Shown: positions 26,860 to 37,600 of the stretch, one piece after another
Numbering within the stretch: position 1 is the stretch's first letter
Layout: every line of letters begins with the position of its first letter
Program-made: the position numbers and the translations under genes
Notes under the pieces: generated by a model
What the model was told of the DNA's origin: nothing
What the model saw: only the letters and a program-made list of their open reading frames with translations
Databases searched by the model: none
Source of the DNA: Lachnospiraceae bacterium
Lineage (GTDB): Bacteria; Bacillota; Clostridia; Lachnospirales; Lachnospiraceae
Length of the DNA stretch: 53,955 bases
Assembly: GCA_017469945.1 (NCBI GenBank)
Contig: JAFUFI010000035.1
Location: 1 to 53,955 of the forward strand
Reading direction: 5' to 3'

Positions 26860-27972
26860 ATGTATGAGACGATAAAAGATTTACTGCTGATAAATTTCAT
26901 ACCTATTTGTACGCTTATTTTTTTACTCGTAACCCTGAGACTGAATGATGCTTATGAGCGAGATGTATCAAGGCTGTTTTATCCGGTACTTTTAAGTATT
27001 TTTCTGCTTCTTTTAATTGATAACCTGGACTATAGGCTTACTGTTTTAAAAAACGGCACGCTTTTCCATGCGATCGTTGTTTTTCTTGGTTATAATTTAA
27101 GGATCAGGATACTTGTGAGACTTATGGAAATAGCTATGAGGGACCGCAAGGTGTATAGGACCAATTTCCTGGGAGACTGGAGAAAGATGATTCTTCAGGT
27201 TCCTTTTCTTGTTGCATTCTTTATTACGGTTACTTCCTTCTTCTCACAGTGGGTATTCTGGTACGACGAAGATGGTGCTTTTTGCCGGGGACCTCTTAGC
27301 TACACCCCTCATATAGTCAGCATTGTCTACGGATTGATTATTATTGTTTACTCCATCAGGATCTGGATAAAGGAAAGGCGCGTTTCGGAAGCGGTGATCC
27401 TTATTATCACCACAATCCTTGCCGTCGGAGCGACTGCTATCGAGACTCTGTTCGGAGTCTGGGGAATACTTGTTTCCTTTATGTCGCTGGCTACCGTATT
27501 CTACTACCTGTGTATCCATACAGAGTACTTTAAATACGATCTGCTTACCGGAGCCTTTAACCGCACAATCTTTAAAGCCGACCTTAAAAAGGCGAGAAGC
27601 AGAGGCAGGTGCGCTGTTTTGTCCATCGACCTTAACGACCTTAAAAAAATAAATGACTCAAAAGGCCATCTCGCGGGAGACGAGGCGCTCAAAAAGACAG
27701 CGGAGCTTATCATTACGAACATTATGCCGGGATGTACTTTATACAGAACCGGCGGAGATGAGTTTACCGTAATTGCAAGGGGAGTGGATGAGGAAGATGT
27801 GGAGGATATGATAGCAAGGATGCGTCAATCCATGATAGGCACGGATTATACATTTGCCATCGGTTACTCTATGTGGGAGAGTGAAACAAGCTTTAACGCA
27901 GCTTACGCTAAAGCTGACAAAAATATGTATGAAGACAAGGCTGCAATGAAAGGCAGCCAAAAGATAAGATAA
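26860..27972 (+). CDS. Membrane diguanylate cyclase (GGDEF)
   Basis: 370 residues from the ATG at 26860, chosen over an in-frame GTG at 26848 because AGGTGGA lies in between as ribosome binding site. The N-terminal half has about six to seven membrane helices with no recognised extracellular sensor. The C-terminal half is a GGDEF domain that makes cyclic di-GMP from two GTP: DLLTGAFNR at the start, DLNDLKKINDSKGHLAGDEAL for metal and guanine contacts, and an intact RTGGDEF (residues 298-302). No RxxD inhibitory site is visible five residues before the motif, so product inhibition may be absent. It is the c-di-GMP source nearest to the two HD-GYP phosphodiesterase-type genes downstream. Confidence 0.9.
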   Translation: MYETIKDLLLINFIPICTLIFLLVTLRLNDAYERDVSRLFYPVLLSIFLLLLIDNLDYRLTVLKNGTLFHAIVVFLGYNLRIRILVRLMEIAMRDRKVYRTNFLGDWRKMILQVPFLVAFFITVTSFFSQWVFWYDEDGAFCRGPLSYTPHIVSIVYGLIIIVYSIRIWIKERRVSEAVILIITTILAVGATAIETLFGVWGILVSFMSLATVFYYLCIHTEYFKYDLLTGAFNRTIFKADLKKARSRGRCAVLSIDLNDLKKINDSKGHLAGDEALKKTAELIITNIMPGCTLYRTGGDEFTVIARGVDEEDVEDMIARMRQSMIGTDYTFAIGYSMWESETSFNAAYAKADKNMYEDKAAMKGSQKIR

Positions 27973-28040
27973 TCATTCCCAAAACGGGGACGAATATAAT
28001 ACGGGCGGGAAGCCCGAAAAACAGATAAAGAGGAGACTTT

Positions 28041-29324
28041 ATGGAAAACTACACAATCAACACCAAATGTGTACAGGCCGGATACAGACCCGGCAACGGA
28101 GAACCCAGACAGATTCCTATAGTTCAGTCTACAACGTTTAAATATGACACCAGCGAAGATATGGGTAAGCTTTTTGACTTAGAGGCCAGCGGATATTTCT
28201 ACACCAGGCTTCAAAACCCCACCAATGACTACGTTGCTGCGAAGATTGCAGCTCTTGAAGGCGGAACGGCAGCAATGCTTACATCATCGGGTCAGGCGGC
28301 AAACTTTTTTGCCCTCTTTAATATCTGTGAATGCGGAAGCCATATCGTAGCTTCTTCATCCATCTACGGCGGAACCTTTAACCTTATCGCCGTTACTATG
28401 GCAAAGATGGGAATCGAGGTTACTTTCGTAAGCCCTACAGCTTCCGAAGAGGAGCTTAACGCAGCATTTAAGGACAACACGAGAGCAGTATTTGGCGAGA
28501 CTATCGCAAACCCCGCTCTTACCGTTCTTGATATTGAGAAGTTTGCGAAGGCTGCACATTCTCACGGCGTACCTCTTATCGTAGACAACACCTTCCCTAC
28601 TCCCGTCAACTGCAGACCTATAGAGTGGGGAGCAGATATCGTTACACATTCCACAACCAAGTATATGGACGGACACGGAGCTGCCGTAGGCGGTGTTATC
28701 GTAGATTCCGGTAAATTCGACTGGATGGCACATGCCGACAAGTTCCCCGGACTTTGTACTCCCGATGATTCTTACCACGGAATCACATATGCCGAGAAGT
28801 TCGGAAAAGAGGGAGCTTTTATCACAAAGGCTACAGCTCAGCTTATGAGAGATTTTGGATCCATCCAGTCTCCTCAGAATGCTTTCATCTTAAATCTCGG
28901 CCTTGAGTCACTTCACGTTCGTATGCCCAGACATGTTGAAAACGGACAGGCTGTTGCCGAGTTCCTTGAAAAGCATCCCAAGGTTGTTAAGGTTAACTAT
29001 TCGGGACTTAAGTCGGATCCTTACTATGAGCTTGGACAGAAGTATCTTCCAAACGGCGGATGCGGCGTAGTAAGCTTTGAACTTAAGGGCGGAAGAGATG
29101 CGGCACAGAAATTCATGAAAGGGCTTAGGCTTGCGGCAATCGAGACACATGTTGCGGATGCAAGAACCTGTTGCCTCAATCCCGCAACTTCAACCCACAG
29201 ACAGATGAGCGACGAACAGCTTGCTCAGGCAGGTATCCCCGCAGGTCTTGTAAGAATGTCATGCGGACTTGAAGATAAAAAGGATCTTATCGCAGATATA
29301 GAGAATGCGTTAAATCAGATTTGA
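28041..29324 (+). CDS. metY: O-acetylhomoserine sulfhydrylase
   Basis: 427 residues, the length of MetY rather than of the shorter cystathionine gamma-synthases (~380). A PLP enzyme that makes homocysteine from O-acetylhomoserine and sulfide. Lys207 in HSTTKYMDGHG is the Schiff-base lysine; YTRLQNPTND and SSGQAANFFA bind the cofactor phosphate, and DNTFPTP contains the Asp contacting the pyridine nitrogen. RMSCGLEDKKDLI near the C-terminus binds the substrate carboxylate. GAGGAG lies upstream of the ATG. The 68-base gap before it holds a small GGGC/GCCC hairpin but no SAM riboswitch or T-box. The beta-galactosidase begins 25 bases downstream. Confidence 0.95.
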   Translation: MENYTINTKCVQAGYRPGNGEPRQIPIVQSTTFKYDTSEDMGKLFDLEASGYFYTRLQNPTNDYVAAKIAALEGGTAAMLTSSGQAANFFALFNICECGSHIVASSSIYGGTFNLIAVTMAKMGIEVTFVSPTASEEELNAAFKDNTRAVFGETIANPALTVLDIEKFAKAAHSHGVPLIVDNTFPTPVNCRPIEWGADIVTHSTTKYMDGHGAAVGGVIVDSGKFDWMAHADKFPGLCTPDDSYHGITYAEKFGKEGAFITKATAQLMRDFGSIQSPQNAFILNLGLESLHVRMPRHVENGQAVAEFLEKHPKVVKVNYSGLKSDPYYELGQKYLPNGGCGVVSFELKGGRDAAQKFMKGLRLAAIETHVADARTCCLNPATSTHRQMSDEQLAQAGIPAGLVRMSCGLEDKKDLIADIENALNQI

Positions 29325-29349
29325 TACTATAAACGATGTGAGGACAGTT

Positions 29350-32300
29350 ATGATAGATTTCAGTAAATTGGCAGATCCGGAGTTTTTCTCCGAAAACAAG
29401 CTTCCGGGGCATTCCGACCACACAACTCTTTTTACGGAAAAGACCGGTGAGGTAATAAGCCTTGACGGCCTTTGGAAGTTTAAGTATTCAAAAAATCCGG
29501 ATGAAGTATCGGGAGGCTTTTACGCCGAAGGGTATGACACAAGCGGCTGGGACGATATAAGAGTACCGGCTCATATTCAGATGGAAGGGTACGATAAGCC
29601 TCAGTACGTCAATCTCCAGTATCCTTTTGACGGTAGAGAAGAGTGTGAACCCGGCGAGGTGCCTATGAACTTTAACCCTGTCGGAAGCTATGTAAAATCT
29701 ATAGGGCTTGACGAAGTGTCCAAAAAGGATACCTTTATCATCTCTTTTGAAGGCGTAGAGAGCGCATTTGCCCTCTGGGTAAACGGAGAATACGCAGGAT
29801 ACAGCGAGGGCTCATTCCTCCCCGCAGAGTTTGATGTTACCTCTTTTGTGAAAAAGGGGGTAAACAAGATAGCTGCCGCTGTATTTAAGTGGAGCGCTTC
29901 AAGCTGGGCCGAGGATCAGGATTTCTTCAGGTTCTCCGGAATCTTCAGAAGCGTTAAATTATACAGATATAAAGCTCCTTACGTTATCGACTTAAAGACT
30001 GTCTGCACACTTAATTCTAATCTTAAAAAGGGCAAGGTGCAGATAAGCACTTTAACCGACGGTGATATGAGCACAAAGCTTGAGATCGTAAAGATCGGAA
30101 GAAGCGATGAGGCGATGCCCTCGGAGAGCTTCCCTGCGTATTGGAAAGCAGATGCTCTCGGAGAAGTTATCTACTCCGAGAAAGTAAAGCTTTCAAAGGG
30201 AGAGAATAAGTTCGAAGTTCCGGTAGAGAATCCTCTTCTTTGGAGTGCGGAAGAGCCTAACCTTTACAAGGTAAAGGTAGGAGGCGCCGAAACTCTCTTC
30301 GGATTCAGAAAGTTCGAGATAAAAGATGGGGTTATGTATCTTAACGGAAAGCGTATCATCTTTAAGGGTGTTAACCGTCATGAATTCTCCGGAAAAGTCG
30401 GAAGAGTCCCCGATCCCCAGGAGCTCTGGCTCGATATTGTTACGATGAAAAGACACAATATCAATGCTATCAGAACCTGCCACTATCCCGACAATTCGCC
30501 GATATATGAGCTTTGCGACCGCTTAGGGCTCTACATGATAGACGAGACGGACCTTGAGACTCACGGTATCTGGACTCCTATTATGTGGGGCGGAAAGGAT
30601 ATCGAAAAGGCTATCCCCGGCAATAATCCCAAGTGGAAGGAGATGGTTCTTGACAGAGCCCGCAGAATGTACGAGAGGGATAAAAACCACCCGGCTATCC
30701 TTCTTTGGTCCTGCGGAAACGAGTCCTTCGGCGGAACGAATATAAAGGCTATGGCAGACCTTTTCAGAAGGCTTGATAAGACAAGGTTTGTTCATTACGA
30801 GGGAGTATTTAATGACAGAAGAGTATCCGGCATCAGCGATGTTGAAAGCCAGATGTACACTCCTGTTGAGAGGATCAAAGAGTTCCTGAAAAAGGACAGC
30901 TCCAAGCCCTTTATTATGTGCGAGTATATGCACGCTATGGGAAATTCCTGCGGAGCTATGCATAAATACACGGAGTATGCAGAAGAAGAGCCTCATTTCC
31001 AAGGCGGATTTATCTGGGATTATATTGACCAGTCATTAAATGCCACCGACCGCTACGGCGTAAAGTTCCAGAAGTACGGCGGCGATTTCGACGACAGACC
31101 CTCCGACTATCAGTTTAGCGGAAACGGTATTGTTTACGGTGGCAGCAGGCTTCCTTCGCCCAAGATGCAGGAAGTTAAGTACAACTACAGAAATATTAAG
31201 GCTTCCTTTGAGTTTACAAAAAAAGGCGGAAAGACCCTTGCAGATCTTATCGTAAAGAGCGGATTTCTTTTTACCGATCTTTCGGATTATGAATGCGTTC
31301 TTGAGGTCAGAAAAGACGGTGTAAGAGTAGATGATCTTATACTTGATGTAAACGTCCGTCCCGGAGAGGAAAAGCGTTTTGATAAGGTTTATACGCTTCC
31401 GGAGGACGAGGGAGAATATGTATTAACAGCATCCTTCTTTACGAGAAACTGCTACGCATGGGCCGAGAGAGGTCATGAAGTTTCTTTCGGACAGGGAGTG
31501 TTTGGAGCCTGCGAATGCAAGTATCTTGAAGGAAAGACAAGCGAAGTCATAGGCGGAAAGAAGGCTGTTATCGTAAGGCCGGATACCCTGCAGATAGTTC
31601 ACGGCGAGTACAATCTTGGAGTTAAGGGCGAGAACTTTACTGCGATCTTTAACTATGGCGATGCCGGTCTTCAGTCTTATACCTATGGCGGAAAAGAGCT
31701 CTTTAAAGCTCCGCCTAAGCCAAACTTCTGGAGAGCGCCTATAGACAATGACAATGGAAACAGGATGCCCTTCAGATACTCCCAGTGGAAGGTTGCCAGC
31801 CTTTACCAGGTTCGTTCCGATAAGGTTAAGGGACCCAATCCCTTTGTCAAAGAGTTTAAGGACAGGGTTGAGGTTACCTACGAGCTTTGCATGGCAACTA
31901 CGCCCGTAAGCTGCTCTACATTAAAATATACCGTTTATGGAAACGGCGTTATAAAGACAAATCTCTCCTATAAGCCTGTTAAGGAACTTGGGGATATGCC
32001 TGAGTTCGGCGTATGCTTTAAGCTGGATGCGGATTATGACAGGCTTACTTGGTATGGAAACGGACCTGCCGAAACCTACAGCGACAGACAGATGGGAGCT
32101 AAGCTTTCTTTGTTTGACGGCCTTGTTAAGGATCAGATGGCGGCTTATATGGTGCCCCAGGAATGCGGAAACCATACAGAAGTCAGATACGCAAAGGTTA
32201 CTGATGAAAGAGGAAGAGGACTGATGTTTGCTTTTTCCGGAGAGCCTATGAGCTTTTCTGCCCTTCCCTACTCGCCGCACGAGCTGGAAAATGCGACTCA

Positions 32301-32460
32301 TCCCAATGAGCTTCCGCCCGTACACTATACATATGTCAGAGCCGCAAAGGCTCAGATGGGTGTCGGAGGAGATGACAGCTGGGGAGCAAAGGTTCATCCT
32401 GAATACCTCATAGATGTAAAAAAGAAATTAGAATTTGAGTTTTGTTTTAAGGGAATCTGA
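29350..32460 (+). CDS. lacZ: Beta-galactosidase, GH2 (LacZ type)
   Basis: 1036 residues from ATG 29350, which has GAGG six bases upstream (an in-frame GTG at 29338 is less likely). No signal peptide, so lactose or another beta-galactoside must be imported first. Domain order is that of E. coli LacZ: sugar-binding jelly roll (~40-210), immunoglobulin-like domain, TIM barrel (~320-610), second immunoglobulin-like domain, and the C-terminal beta-galactosidase small-chain domain (~740-1030). Glu458 in WSCGNES is the acid/base and Glu525 in IMCEYMHAMGNS the nucleophile, close to E461 and E537 of E. coli. No transporter or regulator of lactose use is adjacent. Confidence 0.95.
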   Translation: MIDFSKLADPEFFSENKLPGHSDHTTLFTEKTGEVISLDGLWKFKYSKNPDEVSGGFYAEGYDTSGWDDIRVPAHIQMEGYDKPQYVNLQYPFDGREECEPGEVPMNFNPVGSYVKSIGLDEVSKKDTFIISFEGVESAFALWVNGEYAGYSEGSFLPAEFDVTSFVKKGVNKIAAAVFKWSASSWAEDQDFFRFSGIFRSVKLYRYKAPYVIDLKTVCTLNSNLKKGKVQISTLTDGDMSTKLEIVKIGRSDEAMPSESFPAYWKADALGEVIYSEKVKLSKGENKFEVPVENPLLWSAEEPNLYKVKVGGAETLFGFRKFEIKDGVMYLNGKRIIFKGVNRHEFSGKVGRVPDPQELWLDIVTMKRHNINAIRTCHYPDNSPIYELCDRLGLYMIDETDLETHGIWTPIMWGGKDIEKAIPGNNPKWKEMVLDRARRMYERDKNHPAILLWSCGNESFGGTNIKAMADLFRRLDKTRFVHYEGVFNDRRVSGISDVESQMYTPVERIKEFLKKDSSKPFIMCEYMHAMGNSCGAMHKYTEYAEEEPHFQGGFIWDYIDQSLNATDRYGVKFQKYGGDFDDRPSDYQFSGNGIVYGGSRLPSPKMQEVKYNYRNIKASFEFTKKGGKTLADLIVKSGFLFTDLSDYECVLEVRKDGVRVDDLILDVNVRPGEEKRFDKVYTLPEDEGEYVLTASFFTRNCYAWAERGHEVSFGQGVFGACECKYLEGKTSEVIGGKKAVIVRPDTLQIVHGEYNLGVKGENFTAIFNYGDAGLQSYTYGGKELFKAPPKPNFWRAPIDNDNGNRMPFRYSQWKVASLYQVRSDKVKGPNPFVKEFKDRVEVTYELCMATTPVSCSTLKYTVYGNGVIKTNLSYKPVKELGDMPEFGVCFKLDADYDRLTWYGNGPAETYSDRQMGAKLSLFDGLVKDQMAAYMVPQECGNHTEVRYAKVTDERGRGLMFAFSGEPMSFSALPYSPHELENATHPNELPPVHYTYVRAAKAQMGVGGDDSWGAKVHPEYLIDVKKKLEFEFCFKGI

Positions 32461-32505
32461 TAAGCCTGAAATGTTCTGAAAATGCACTGAAATCCGGAGG
32501 TGTAT

Positions 32506-34641
32506 ATGAAAGTCTCTGAAAGGTTTTTTGTACTTTTAAAAAAACGGAATCTCATGGCGGCGCTTATTTGTCTTGCCGGCGTGGGAACTAATTTCCTTCT
32601 CAGCTTTATAGTATCGCTTTTTGATCTGCCACTTTATCTTGATACGATGGGTACAATCATCGTATCGGCTATGGGCGGACCGTTGCCCGGTGTGCTTGTT
32701 GGATTTGTAACAAATATTATCAAAATTATTTACAGCCCCACATCTGTTTACTATGGGGTTATAAATGTTCTTATTGCCGTTGCGGCCGCGTTTTTCTATA
32801 AGCGCGGCCTTATGAAGAAAGTAATGGGCGTGGTAGGTCTTGTGTTTGTTCTTACTTTCATCGGCGGCGGCGTAGGCTGTCTTATCCCGTGGTTTATCGA
32901 GGGGATTCCTTTCGACGGTGAATCCCTAAGCGGTATCTTTTTCTCGACGGGTATTTTCAATGAATTCTTTTCACACTTTTTGTCGAGTCTTATCTTAGAT
33001 CTGCCCGATAAAGCTATAACTGTAGTTTTATCATATTTCCTTTTACGCATTATTCCTAAAAAACTTAATAAATATGCCGGCTTTGAGATGTGGATGCAGG
33101 CTCCCGTTTCGGAAGAGGAAAAGAAAATACAAAGGAAAAGCCACGTAAGGGTTATGTCTCTTAAGGCAAAGTTACTTATTGTAGTAGGTGTTTCACTCGT
33201 TCTTGTGGCGGTAGTCGCGACGACTATAAGTATTATTGTCTACAGAAAGACCATCATCAGGGAGCATACCAGAATTGCCGAGGGAACAGCGGAGATTGCG
33301 GCCAGCGTTATAGACGGAGACTTGGTTTCGGAGTTCCTTGAGACTAAAGGAACTACTACCGAGTATAAAGAGACAAATCTGATCCTTTCAAGGATACTTT
33401 CCGGTTCCACGGATATTGAATATCTTTATGTTTATCAGATCCTTGAGGACGGATGCCATGTGGTCTTTGATATCGATACCGAGAGCCTTGAGGCAGAGGA
33501 TATAGGCGAGGTTATTGAGTTTGACGAAGGCTTTATGGATGTTGTCCCCGATCTTTTGAAGGGCAAAGAAATAGATCCTATAATCACGGATGACCAGTTT
33601 GGATATTTGCTTACCGCCTATAAGCCTGTCTTTGACTCGAACGGACGCTGCGTCTGCTACGTAGGTGCAGATGTTGATATGGGCCAGCTAAAGGGCATGG
33701 AGAAAAGCTTCCTTATGGAAATGATTTCGGTTTTCATGGGATTCTTTATCGTGCTGTGTGTATTTATCATGTGGCTTTCGGAATACACGCTTATTATGCC
33801 TATTAAGACCATAACAAGACTTTTGGATGTTTTCTCGGATAGCGAGCCTACTCAGGACAATCTTGACGGGGATGTAAGGAAATTCAGAGCAGCCGATATC
33901 CGCACGGGAGATGAGGTCGAAAAGCTTTACGGATCTGTGGAGAGGATGCTTCTTAACCAGACAGAGCAGTTTAGAAGTATAAGACGTCTTTCGGAATCCA
34001 CGGCACAGATGCAGGACGGACTGATCATCACAATGGCGGATATGGTCGAAAACCGAGATTCCGATACGGGCGCGCATATTCAAAAGACTGCCGCCTACGT
34101 GAAGATTTTGGTTGAGGGTCTGAAAGATAAGGGATACTACGCCGAAAAGATCACACCCAAATTTATCTCGGATATAGTAAGAAGCGCACCTCTTCACGAT
34201 GTGGGAAAGATCAATATTCCGGACGAAGTACTTAACAAGCCCGGAAAGCTTACTGATGAAGAGTATGCTATTATGAAGACTCATACCACGGCCGGAAAGA
34301 TACTTCTTGAAAAGGCCATGAATACGGTTAAGGGCGGAAACTACTTAAAGGAAGCAAGGAATATGGCTGCCTACCATCATGAAAGATGGGACGGAAAAGG
34401 CTATCCCGAAGGGCTTCACGGAGAGATCATCCCCTTGTCTGCCCGTATAATGGCGGTTGCGGATGTTCTTGATGCGCTTACCAGCCCGAGAGTTTACAAG
34501 CCTGCTTTTACGCTTGAGAAGGCGCTATCTATCATTGAAGAAGGAAGGGGAACCCAGTTTGATCCCAAGGTTGTTGAAGTACTTATGGATTCTCTTCCCG
34601 AAGTACAGGTTATCCTCAGAAAGTATTCAAGGGAGATTTAG
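32506..34641 (+). CDS. Membrane sensor HD-GYP protein
   Basis: 711 residues from ATG 32506 (GGAGG upstream; an in-frame GTG at 32500 is less likely). Residues ~15-185 form a multi-helix membrane module with YLDTMGTIIVSAMGGPLPG, resembling the substrate-binding S component of ECF transporters. Then comes a membrane helix (~220-245), an extracytoplasmic PAS/Cache-like domain (~250-395), another helix (~400-425), a HAMP-like linker and a complete HD-GYP domain (~490-705). HD-GYP marks: TGAHIQKT, LHDVGKINIPD (His564, Asp565), HHERWDGKGYPEG and ADVLDAL. HD-GYP enzymes hydrolyse cyclic di-GMP; activity is expected here since metal ligands are intact. It is the first of three closely spaced signalling genes. 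Confidence 0.9.
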   Translation: MKVSERFFVLLKKRNLMAALICLAGVGTNFLLSFIVSLFDLPLYLDTMGTIIVSAMGGPLPGVLVGFVTNIIKIIYSPTSVYYGVINVLIAVAAAFFYKRGLMKKVMGVVGLVFVLTFIGGGVGCLIPWFIEGIPFDGESLSGIFFSTGIFNEFFSHFLSSLILDLPDKAITVVLSYFLLRIIPKKLNKYAGFEMWMQAPVSEEEKKIQRKSHVRVMSLKAKLLIVVGVSLVLVAVVATTISIIVYRKTIIREHTRIAEGTAEIAASVIDGDLVSEFLETKGTTTEYKETNLILSRILSGSTDIEYLYVYQILEDGCHVVFDIDTESLEAEDIGEVIEFDEGFMDVVPDLLKGKEIDPIITDDQFGYLLTAYKPVFDSNGRCVCYVGADVDMGQLKGMEKSFLMEMISVFMGFFIVLCVFIMWLSEYTLIMPIKTITRLLDVFSDSEPTQDNLDGDVRKFRAADIRTGDEVEKLYGSVERMLLNQTEQFRSIRRLSESTAQMQDGLIITMADMVENRDSDTGAHIQKTAAYVKILVEGLKDKGYYAEKITPKFISDIVRSAPLHDVGKINIPDEVLNKPGKLTDEEYAIMKTHTTAGKILLEKAMNTVKGGNYLKEARNMAAYHHERWDGKGYPEGLHGEIIPLSARIMAVADVLDALTSPRVYKPAFTLEKALSIIEEGRGTQFDPKVVEVLMDSLPEVQVILRKYSREI

Positions 34642-34653
34642 GGAGGCGATTGT

Positions 34654-37600
34654 ATGTTAGGTAAAAGAAACAAAGTAAAATTTGTGACAGCCGCTCTAGC
34701 CCTTACTCTCGGAGTACTGAGCACAGGTTCTTTGAACGTCTTTGCCGGGGAGGTCACCGGCTTGCAGGCTCAGCGGGATGAAAAGGCAAAGGAACTTATA
34801 GGCGGAGGATATGCTGCGACAAGGCAGATAGATAACGTGGGATATACCACGCAGGTATACGATGCCTCCAACGGACTTCCCACATCCGACGCCAATTATA
34901 TTTTGGGCTCAAGCAGCGGATATATCTGGATAGGCGGATACAGCGGTATTATCAGATATGACGGTACCAATTTCGAACGTCTTGATACGAGCAGCGGTCT
35001 TACCAGCGGAAGAGGTCTTTTTGAGGACAGCGAGGGAAGAGTCTGGGTTGCCACCAACGATAACGGTGTAGTTGTTATCTCGAAATACGGAATTACGCAT
35101 ATAACTTATAAAGAAGGCCTGCCTTCTTCCTCCATCAGAGTGTTTTCCGAGGATGAAGCGGGAAATGTTTATATCGGAACGACATCAGGGCTTTGCTACG
35201 CAGATACCGATCTGAATATACATTTTATTGACTGCGAAGAACTAAACGCCGAGAGGATCTTAAGGCTTGATAAGGGAAAAGACGGATATATTTACGGACA
35301 TTCCGGCGACGGATATATCTTCAGGATAAAGGATAAAAAGGTAACCGATGTTTATTCGGGAGAATCAATCGGAACTGACAGACTGACAACTATTCTGGCA
35401 GACCCGGACAATGCGGGACAGGTATATATAGGAACGGAGGCCGGCGAGGTTTATTACGGACTTTTCGGATCTGTTGGGTCAAAGCTTAAAAGAGTAAACA
35501 CGGGGATGGGAAGTATCCACTGGTTATCATATGACTGTGGCAGAGTCTGGGCTTCATCGACAACACAGGTAGGCTATATCGATCCTTTGCTTCATTTTAA
35601 TATATTGGAGGATCTGCCTTTTGACAGTGCGATAGAGATGACGACTTCCGACTACCAGGGAAATATCTGGGTAGCTTCCTCTACGCTGGGCGTAATGAAG
35701 ATCGTCAGAAATAATTTCGTGGATCTTTCTAATAAAACGGGTCTGGAGGAAGTCGTTACAAACACGACCTGCCTTGCTAATGATCTTCTCTACGTCGGTA
35801 CGGACAATGGCGTCAGGATAATCAACAAAAACAATGAATCTGTCGAAAATGAACTGACGGAGTACTTAGAGGGAGTCCGTATAAGATGCATCAAAGAGGA
35901 CGCGGACGGAAATATCTGGATCTGTGCCTTTAATAAGGATATGGGACTTGTCTGCTATTCAAAGGACGGAACCATAAAGGCGCTTAAAAAAGAAGACGGT
36001 ATGCCGGGAAATGAGACAAGGTGTATCGCCTTTGATGACGACGGAAGTATGATCGTCGGAACAAACAATGGACTTGCCGTTATAAAAGACGGAAAAGTTG
36101 TTTCCAAAAACGGGACGGAAGAGATTATCAAAAACTCCGTATTTCTTACCGTGTGTGCCGGGGATAACGGAGAGATCTACGCCGGAAGTGACGGCGACGG
36201 AATATATGTAATAAATGACGGTGACATCAAAAGAATCTCAAGAGATGAGGGACTTACAAGCGATGTTATCATGCGTATAAAAAAGGATGAAAAAAGGGGA
36301 GTATACTGGATCGTTACATCAAACTCCATTGAGTATATGAAAGACGGAAAGATCTTTCCCGTTACGTCTTTCCCTTACAACAATAACTACGATATCTACT
36401 GCGACCATAACGACAATATGTGGATCGTTTCGTCATACGGAATCTATATGGTCTCTGCAGACGAGATGCTAACAGACAGTATAAACGATTACAATCTTTA
36501 TACAATGGCAAACGGTCTTACGAGTACGCCCACCTCAAACTCCTACAGTGAGTTTTCTGATGACGGTTATCTTTATATTTCCGGAAGGACCGGAGTCTGC
36601 AAGGTAAATATTGACCATTTCACCGACAACAAAGTCTTCGTTAAGACTGCGGTAGGAACGATTTACTGCGGAGACGAGAGGATAGACATGAGTAAGGACG
36701 GCTCATATATAATCCCGGCTTCCGACGGGCGTATAAGGATCTCCGCATCGGTTATGGATTACACTCTTGCCAATCCGATGGTTAATGTCTTTATTGAAGG
36801 AAATGAAGGAGACGGAATATATGCCACTAGAAATAAGCTTACCGCGCTTGAGTATACAGGCCTTTCCTACGGCAATTACAATTTACATATAAAAGTCCTG
36901 GACAATGTAGGAAACCAGATCTGCGATGATGTTTACAAGATCGTAAAGCAGCCCAAATTTACAGAGCTTTTGCTCTTTAGGATCCTTGTATTTGTAGCAG
37001 GAGCATTTCTTGTGGGATTTATCGTCTGGAGAGTTTTAAAGAGCACTGTCATCCAAAGCCAGTACGAGGTTATCAGGCAGGCAAAGGAGGACGCGGAAAG
37101 GGCCAATACCGCAAAGTCAAGATTCCTTGCAAATATGTCCCACGAAATCCGTACCCCTATCAATACGATCATGGGTATGAACGAACTGGCTCTCAGAGAG
37201 GACTCCACCGGGGTACCCAAAGGTTATTTCATGTCTATGATGAATTATGCCTTTGATATAAGAAACGCTTCGGAGACACTTCTCGGACTTATAAACGATC
37301 TCCTTGATATGTCAAAAATCGAGTCCGGAAAGATGCATGTTGTGGAGCAGGAATACGATACCGCAGATATGCTTCGCTCGATCGTTTCGATGATAAGAGT
37401 AAGGAGCAATGAAAAAGAGCTTTTGTTTGACGTAACGGTTGACGAGATCCTGCCTTCCCGTCTTTACGGAGATTCCGGAAAGATCAAGCAGATCGTCCTT
37501 AATCTTCTCACCAACGCCGTTAAGTATACACAAAAGGGAGGCTTTGCCCTTAATGTGTATATGGAAGAAAGGCATGACGATGAATGTCAGCTTAAGTTCT

